A stretch of DNA of 17,645 nt from Bacillota bacterium (GTDB taxonomy: Bacteria; Bacillota; Clostridia; Lachnospirales; Lachnospiraceae): the NCBI GenBank assembly GCA_023424995.1, contig JAFADH010000212.1, positions 1 to 17,645 of the forward strand, in the 5' to 3' direction. Below are positions 13,594 through 17,645 of the stretch, piece after piece (position 1 is the stretch's first letter; each line of letters begins with the position of its first letter). A program made the translations under genes and the position numbers. The notes beneath the pieces are model-generated. The model had not been told where the DNA came from. It ran no database searches and saw nothing but the letters and a program-made list of their open reading frames with translations.

Positions 13594-15622
13594 GGTTCAT
13601 TACCTCCTCTATGATTGATTTTACAAAACCGGCCAATTCCTTCCCTAATATGGAGATGACCACCGCCACAACAAAGATGACTATCATGACAAAAACGGTC
13701 AGCAGCAGATTAACTGCGGTTTCTCTTGGGGTATAGCCGTGAATTTCCATAAGCATGCAAAAGATCAGGATAAAGCACCACACATAAATGACAGCCTCCA
13801 GCAGCTGGAATATAAATATCTCCTGAAGAGTCAATACATTGGATACCAGCCCAAGGGGAAGCAATAATACCACCGCCGGCGTCAGAGAAACTGCAAACCC
13901 TTTCAGCACCTGTACCAGCTTGCCTTCCCCGTCCTTGATGGAGGCTACCAGATAATTCGAGATTACGAACAGTCCCATCAGGATAAGTACGTTAACAATA
14001 TCCTGGACAGGGCTGTAATATCCTAAGGTGACCTCATTAAAGAGGAAGCCGAAGGTATAGACACGCCCTACCTTCAGAATCAGGAAAGCCCCGATCAGTA
14101 CTGCCGCAGAGACTGCCGACACCGCGTTATTATAACGAAGCTCATAAAACACATCCCTCGGATGCCTAAAGCAGGAAAGGACACGGCGGGCCTGTACCGC
14201 AGGCCCGGTCCTTGAAGCCTTTGCCTTCCATGCATCCACAGGCTCCAGTACCCTGGTATGCCTTCTGAGGATTTTTTTCAGGAAGCCCAGGACCGATAAC
14301 ATGAATATCCCCAGTATAAAATACCCGGCATAATCCAGTAAAAACCTCTGCCGGACCTCCCAGAACGCATTGGAATAGTTCGTGCGGTCATTGGCCCGTT
14401 TAAAATAATCCATGGCAGTATCATAATCCTGCTGCTTATAATAGCTGTGTCCCAAGCCCTTATTGGCAATGGAGATGGCGGTATTGCGGACCAGCACCTC
14501 CTCCCACAGGGTCTTGCTTTCAATATACTGTCCGTCATTATAAAGGACCAGTGCGTCATAAATCAGATTCATAAAGGGTGTTGGTACCAATACCTGAACA
14601 TTCCCCTGGGCATCTCCGATATATACCCGGTGCCTTGAATCCACGCTTACGGCTATGGGATTGGTGGTAATGCCCAGTTCATTGTTGCCGCCTTCGTTTT
14701 TGGCCCCGAAGATCCCGATATTGCTGCCGGATTTGTCAAAAACAAATACCTGCCCGTAAGCACCGGATAAAGCAATCATGTTACCGTCCCTGTCCACGGC
14801 GATGCTTGCAAAATTCAGATAAGTGCCTTCTCCGAAGAAATCATTGGACAGAAAGCCGGTCAGAAGGTTTTTTCCCGCAATATTTAATTTCTTCAGAGGT
14901 TCTTTCGTATCCCCCCTTGTAGTCGCATATACAATGCCCTGCTCATCGATGGCTATATTGCTCATGGACTGGGGAACCGATTTTATAAAGAAGCTCAGCA
15001 TCTCTTCGGAAAAAAACCGCTTCTGCAATTCGTGGATCAGGGTGCTTTGGGTTAAATTCGCACCAAAGTAACCCAGGAATTCTCCGTAAGAGTTTAATTG
15101 GATAATACCGTTGGCAGTACCTTCGCTGATGATATACAGGTTCCCCTGCTTATCCGCCACCACCTTTGTGGGTTTAAAGGGAGTTGTCCTGCCATACATG
15201 GGGTCCTCCGGCTTTCCGATACTCCTTAACAATTTCCCTGAAGGATCAAAAACATAGATACAGGCGTTGTTATAATCTACTGCATAGATTTTACCTTCCT
15301 GATCGGCAAAGACACCCCTGGCGCTCTTCATTTCTTCATGAATGATGCTGCGGATATAGCTGCCTCTTGCATCAAAGATAAGAATTTCTCCCTGGCCTGC
15401 GTCGGTTCTTGAGACATAGAGAAGATCCTCCGGACTCACATACAGATCGGTGATCCCCTTCAGATTATAATCAATCATAAATGCAGGCTCATACAGGCTG
15501 GGCGAATAGCGGTAGCCTCCGTCCTTATCCACGACAAAGCTCTCATAAGGCGCTGCCTCAGCCGTACTGCCCACTATCAATAACATCATTACTGCGGCGA
15601 ATATCATAACTTTCTTCTTCAT
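13586..15622 (-). CDS. Beta-propeller (NHL-like) / TPR / Yip1 membrane protein
   Basis: A 678-residue protein. Signal peptide 1-23 (cut after AEA). Residues about 50-345 hold repeated blades of the NHL/SMP-30 type, each with a pattern like ADQEGKIYAVDYNNACIYVFD (ADxxGxIYxxD...IxVFD), expected to face outward. Residues 350-412 look like two TPR-type helical hairpins (GLGHSYYKQQDYDTAMDYFKRA). A membrane helix follows (430-448), then a FRHPRDVFYELRY segment and five further helices (500-658) resembling the Yip1 domain. Function is unknown. An extracytoplasmic propeller on a polytopic membrane base could bind glycans or organise the importer; this is inference. Its ATG directly follows the permease stop with no gap, and its end overlaps the DUF5696 start by eight bases, so the two are made together. 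Confidence 0.78.
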   Translation of the reverse strand: MKKKVMIFAAVMMLLIVGSTAEAAPYESFVVDKDGGYRYSPSLYEPAFMIDYNLKGITDLYVSPEDLLYVSRTDAGQGEILIFDARGSYIRSIIHEEMKSARGVFADQEGKIYAVDYNNACIYVFDPSGKLLRSIGKPEDPMYGRTTPFKPTKVVADKQGNLYIISEGTANGIIQLNSYGEFLGYFGANLTQSTLIHELQKRFFSEEMLSFFIKSVPQSMSNIAIDEQGIVYATTRGDTKEPLKKLNIAGKNLLTGFLSNDFFGEGTYLNFASIAVDRDGNMIALSGAYGQVFVFDKSGSNIGIFGAKNEGGNNELGITTNPIAVSVDSRHRVYIGDAQGNVQVLVPTPFMNLIYDALVLYNDGQYIESKTLWEEVLVRNTAISIANKGLGHSYYKQQDYDTAMDYFKRANDRTNYSNAFWEVRQRFLLDYAGYFILGIFMLSVLGFLKKILRRHTRVLEPVDAWKAKASRTGPAVQARRVLSCFRHPRDVFYELRYNNAVSAVSAAVLIGAFLILKVGRVYTFGFLFNEVTLGYYSPVQDIVNVLILMGLFVISNYLVASIKDGEGKLVQVLKGFAVSLTPAVVLLLPLGLVSNVLTLQEIFIFQLLEAVIYVWCFILIFCMLMEIHGYTPRETAVNLLLTVFVMIVIFVVAVVISILGKELAGFVKSIIEEVMNRG

Positions 15623-16495
15623 CTATTTAATCCCCGAATGTGCTACCGTATTCATGATCTTGCTCTGAAAGAAAATAAAGATGATGATATTGGGCACGAA
15701 CATGATCAGGGATGCCGCCGCTGCAATGCCCTGACCCGCTATGGTGTTCCCGGTTGTGGCAGTTAAGGTATTCATATAAAATGCCAGTGTCTTTAATTCT
15801 TCATTATTAATGTAGATGGAGGAGGTCTCCGTTGTATTCCAGACCGTTTGAAAGGATAGAATGGCTACGGTAGCCAGTGCCGGGGTGATCAGAGGAACGA
15901 TAATCCTCCGGTAGATCATAAAGTCCCCGGCTCCGTCGATATATGCCGCCTCAATCAGGGAATCCGGGATCTGGTCGATGAACTGCTTCACCAGGAACAG
16001 TCCCACCGGAATGGCCAGGAGGGTAAAAATATGTGCCCAGATGGTATCGATCAGCCCAAGCTTTTCAACAATCAGATATTTGGGAATGGCTACGGATGCC
16101 GCTACGAACATCAGCGCTACCTGGTTCACCTCGAACCAGAACTTTTTCCCTGCGAACTTCATCTTACTTAAGGCAAAGCCCGCCATGGAGCTGAAGGCAA
16201 TGGACAGGAACAGCACGGCGGCCGTGACCAGGAGGCTGTTGAAAACATAGCGTGAGACGGGGAGCTCTCCGGTCCCCGCTTCAAACAGCTTCGTAAAGTT
16301 GCTTAAGGTAGGATTCTTGACCAGGAATCTCGGAGGGAAAAGGAACAGCTCGTCAATAGGCTTAAAAGCGGTTGTAACTATATAGATGATGGGCAGCAGC
16401 ATAAACAAGACCACCGGAAATAAGATGATATAAAACTTGATCTGCTGCTTATGGAACCCCTTGGGATTCATTTTTGTTTTAACAAAAGAAGCCAT
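15623..16495 (-). CDS. Carbohydrate ABC transporter permease, MalG-like (first pair)
   Basis: A 290-residue CUT1-type permease with six membrane helices. The EAA loop is EAAYIDGAGDFMIYRRIIVP (182-201); the first helix FYIILFPVVLFMLLPIIY and the segment TTAFKPIDELFLFPP are typical of MalG-like subunits. It should pair with the MalF-like protein encoded 11 bases upstream and use the binding protein encoded before that. A strong ribosome binding site (GGAGGTG) precedes the ATG at 16495. Its TAG stop abuts the ATG of the Yip1-domain gene. It is clearly different in sequence from the other MalG-like permease in this operon (9519-10430), so the two pairs are not a recent duplication. Confidence 0.94.
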   Translation of the reverse strand: MASFVKTKMNPKGFHKQQIKFYIILFPVVLFMLLPIIYIVTTAFKPIDELFLFPPRFLVKNPTLSNFTKLFEAGTGELPVSRYVFNSLLVTAAVLFLSIAFSSMAGFALSKMKFAGKKFWFEVNQVALMFVAASVAIPKYLIVEKLGLIDTIWAHIFTLLAIPVGLFLVKQFIDQIPDSLIEAAYIDGAGDFMIYRRIIVPLITPALATVAILSFQTVWNTTETSSIYINNEELKTLAFYMNTLTATTGNTIAGQGIAAAASLIMFVPNIIIFIFFQSKIMNTVAHSGIK

Positions 16496-16506
16496 AGCTT
16501 CACCTC

Positions 16507-17409
16507 CTAATCTTTCTCAAGGAATAATTTAAAAGCAAGCTTTGAGATCCAGTAGACAAAGAGCAGAAGCACGACGGACAGTGCCGCCGCATATCCCATC
16601 TCATACCGGATAAATCCGAAATCCTCGATATGGGTAACGATCAGCTGGCCGGCATAACGGGGTGTGGGGTTTTCTCCCGATAACTGCACCCCGATGGCCG
16701 ACACATTGAAGGTATTCACCACCGACATGACCCCGCCGAAAAGCATCTGGGGCTTCATGCTGGGTATGGTGATATAAAAAATCTCCTGGGTCCGGCTCCG
16801 TATACCGTCAATGGCCCCCGCCTCATAGAGCTGCTGGTCCACATTCAATATTCCCGCCAGCATTGCCAAAAAGCCGATGCCCATGCTTCCCCAGATAGCT
16901 ACAAGGATCATAATATTCATAAGGTAATCCGGAGAGGTCAAAAACTGGATGGGCTCCTGGATAGCGCCCAGGCTCATAAGGACACTGTTGACATAGCCAA
17001 AGGAATCGCCGCTGAATACCGTCTTCCATATGACAGTCATTACGACCCCCGAAGTTAAGGAAGGCGTATACAGTATAATAGCTAATATGGTTCTCGGCAT
17101 ATGGGGCAGCTGTGCCAGTATCCAGGCGAGGAAGAAGGAAAGGGCATATCCTCCCACTCCCACAAATAGTGCAAATTTAATGGTGTTGGGTATGACATAC
17201 TGCATAAATTCCCTGTCTTTTGTAAACAGGTTGATATAATTGGTGATTCCCACAAATTCCGGCGGCTGGATGGAATTAAAATAGGTGAAGGAAAGTCCGA
17301 TTCCCGCGATTACGGGTATCACGATAAAGGTAATAAAAAAAACCAGATACCCGGAGAGGAAGAGGTAGGAGGTGATGTTTCTTTTTGTTGATTTTTTAAG
17401 TCTATTCAT
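16507..17409 (-). CDS. Sugar ABC transporter permease, MalF-like (first pair)
   Basis: A 300-residue CUT1-type permease: basic start, first helix SYLFLSGYLVFFITFIVIPV, then the family segment PPEFVGITNYINLF and five further helices. The EAA loop (196-216) reads EAGAIDGIRSRTQEIFYITIP, with Gly in place of the second Ala of EAA and Ile after the central Gly, slightly off the usual EAAxxDGA pattern but still expected to dock an ATPase. The ATG at 17409 overlaps the end of the solute-binding protein gene by eight bases, and AGGTGG lies about seven bases upstream. With its MalG-like partner and the binding protein it forms a complete importer apart from the ATPase. Confidence 0.94.
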   Translation of the reverse strand: MNRLKKSTKRNITSYLFLSGYLVFFITFIVIPVIAGIGLSFTYFNSIQPPEFVGITNYINLFTKDREFMQYVIPNTIKFALFVGVGGYALSFFLAWILAQLPHMPRTILAIILYTPSLTSGVVMTVIWKTVFSGDSFGYVNSVLMSLGAIQEPIQFLTSPDYLMNIMILVAIWGSMGIGFLAMLAGILNVDQQLYEAGAIDGIRSRTQEIFYITIPSMKPQMLFGGVMSVVNTFNVSAIGVQLSGENPTPRYAGQLIVTHIEDFGFIRYEMGYAAALSVVLLLFVYWISKLAFKLFLEKD

Positions 17410-17645
17410 CCCTTAACCACCTTTCCACATCTTCAATGGACGGAACCTGATATGGTCTGACCATCACACCCTTCTCCATGTAGCCGAATTCCTCCAGCTT
17501 GCGGACAATCTCCCGGTTGGAGATCATGACCGCATCGTCCACCGCCGTTCTTACATCGATATCGTCAAATACGATCCGGTTCCAGGCATTGCTGACCTCC
17601 CGTTCGGTAAAATAACCGCCGGGTATCTTCGGCGCTTCCTTGACC
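17402..17645 (-). CDS. Extracellular solute-binding protein, C-terminal end (partial)
   Basis: The minus-strand frame is open from the window edge to a TAG at 17404-17402, giving about 80 C-terminal residues; the start is outside. The sequence PKIPGGYFTEREVSNAWNRIV followed by DAVMISNREIVRKLEEFGY matches the conserved end of family 1 sugar-binding lipoproteins of CUT1 importers (usual pattern: PGGYFT, then a helix ending in REEFGL). The stop overlaps the ATG of the MalF-like permease by eight bases, as expected for a binding protein leading its permeases. It would capture the sugar outside the cell. The tail after the EEFGY motif is longer than usual (about 25 residues ending in VERWLRDE). 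Confidence 0.85.
   Translation of the reverse strand, partial: VKEAPKIPGGYFTEREVSNAWNRIVFDDIDVRTAVDDAVMISNREIVRKLEEFGYMEKGVMVRPYQVPSIEDVERWLRDE

Overview
The window looks like a piece of chromosome from a Gram-positive, low-to-mid GC Clostridia, most likely Lachnospiraceae. The reasons are strong AGGAGG-type ribosome binding sites, sigma-A style promoters, a Gram-positive lipoprotein and sugar ABC importers without their own ATPase. The family assignment is an inference from style, not a search result. No tRNA, rRNA, CRISPR array, insertion sequence or phage gene was seen.

Left part (1-5201), short unrelated units. On the + strand there is the C-terminal end of a P-type calcium pump, then a small protein of unknown function with its own promoter and terminator, then a metallo-beta-lactamase fold hydrolase behind a roughly 200-nt structured leader. 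On the - strand there is an HD-domain (YfbR/HDDC2-like) phosphohydrolase and, upstream of it, a MerR-family regulator with a GyrI/BmrR-like ligand domain. The regulator is divergent from a MATE efflux pump. The pump promoter has the hallmark MerR layout: a 19-bp spacer filled by a perfect dyad, overlapped by an opposing promoter for the regulator itself. This is a self-contained drug-sensing efflux switch.

Right part (5300-17645), one long - strand sugar locus that runs off the window. In transcription order it holds the end of an extracellular solute-binding protein, a MalF-like and a MalG-like permease, a secreted beta-propeller/TPR/Yip1 membrane protein, a secreted DUF5696 protein, a second MalF/MalG-like permease pair, a cytoplasmic GH35 enzyme and a GH144-like (glycoamylase-domain) lipoprotein, then an intrinsic terminator. 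Most genes overlap or touch. The only large gap (9319-9518) carries a GC-rich hairpin, an inverted repeat and a good promoter, so GH35 and GH144 may also be expressed on their own.

Best reading of the sugar locus: GH144 founding members are endo-beta-1,2-glucanases, and a GH35 enzyme acting on beta-1,2-glucosidic bonds has been described beside GH144-type genes in Ignavibacterium album. The locus may therefore collect and break down beta-1,2-glucan (sophoro-oligosaccharides). The lipoprotein would cut outside the cell, the importers bring fragments in, and GH35 process them. The propeller/Yip1 and DUF5696 proteins sitting between two permease pairs have no known function and are the most promising undescribed part.
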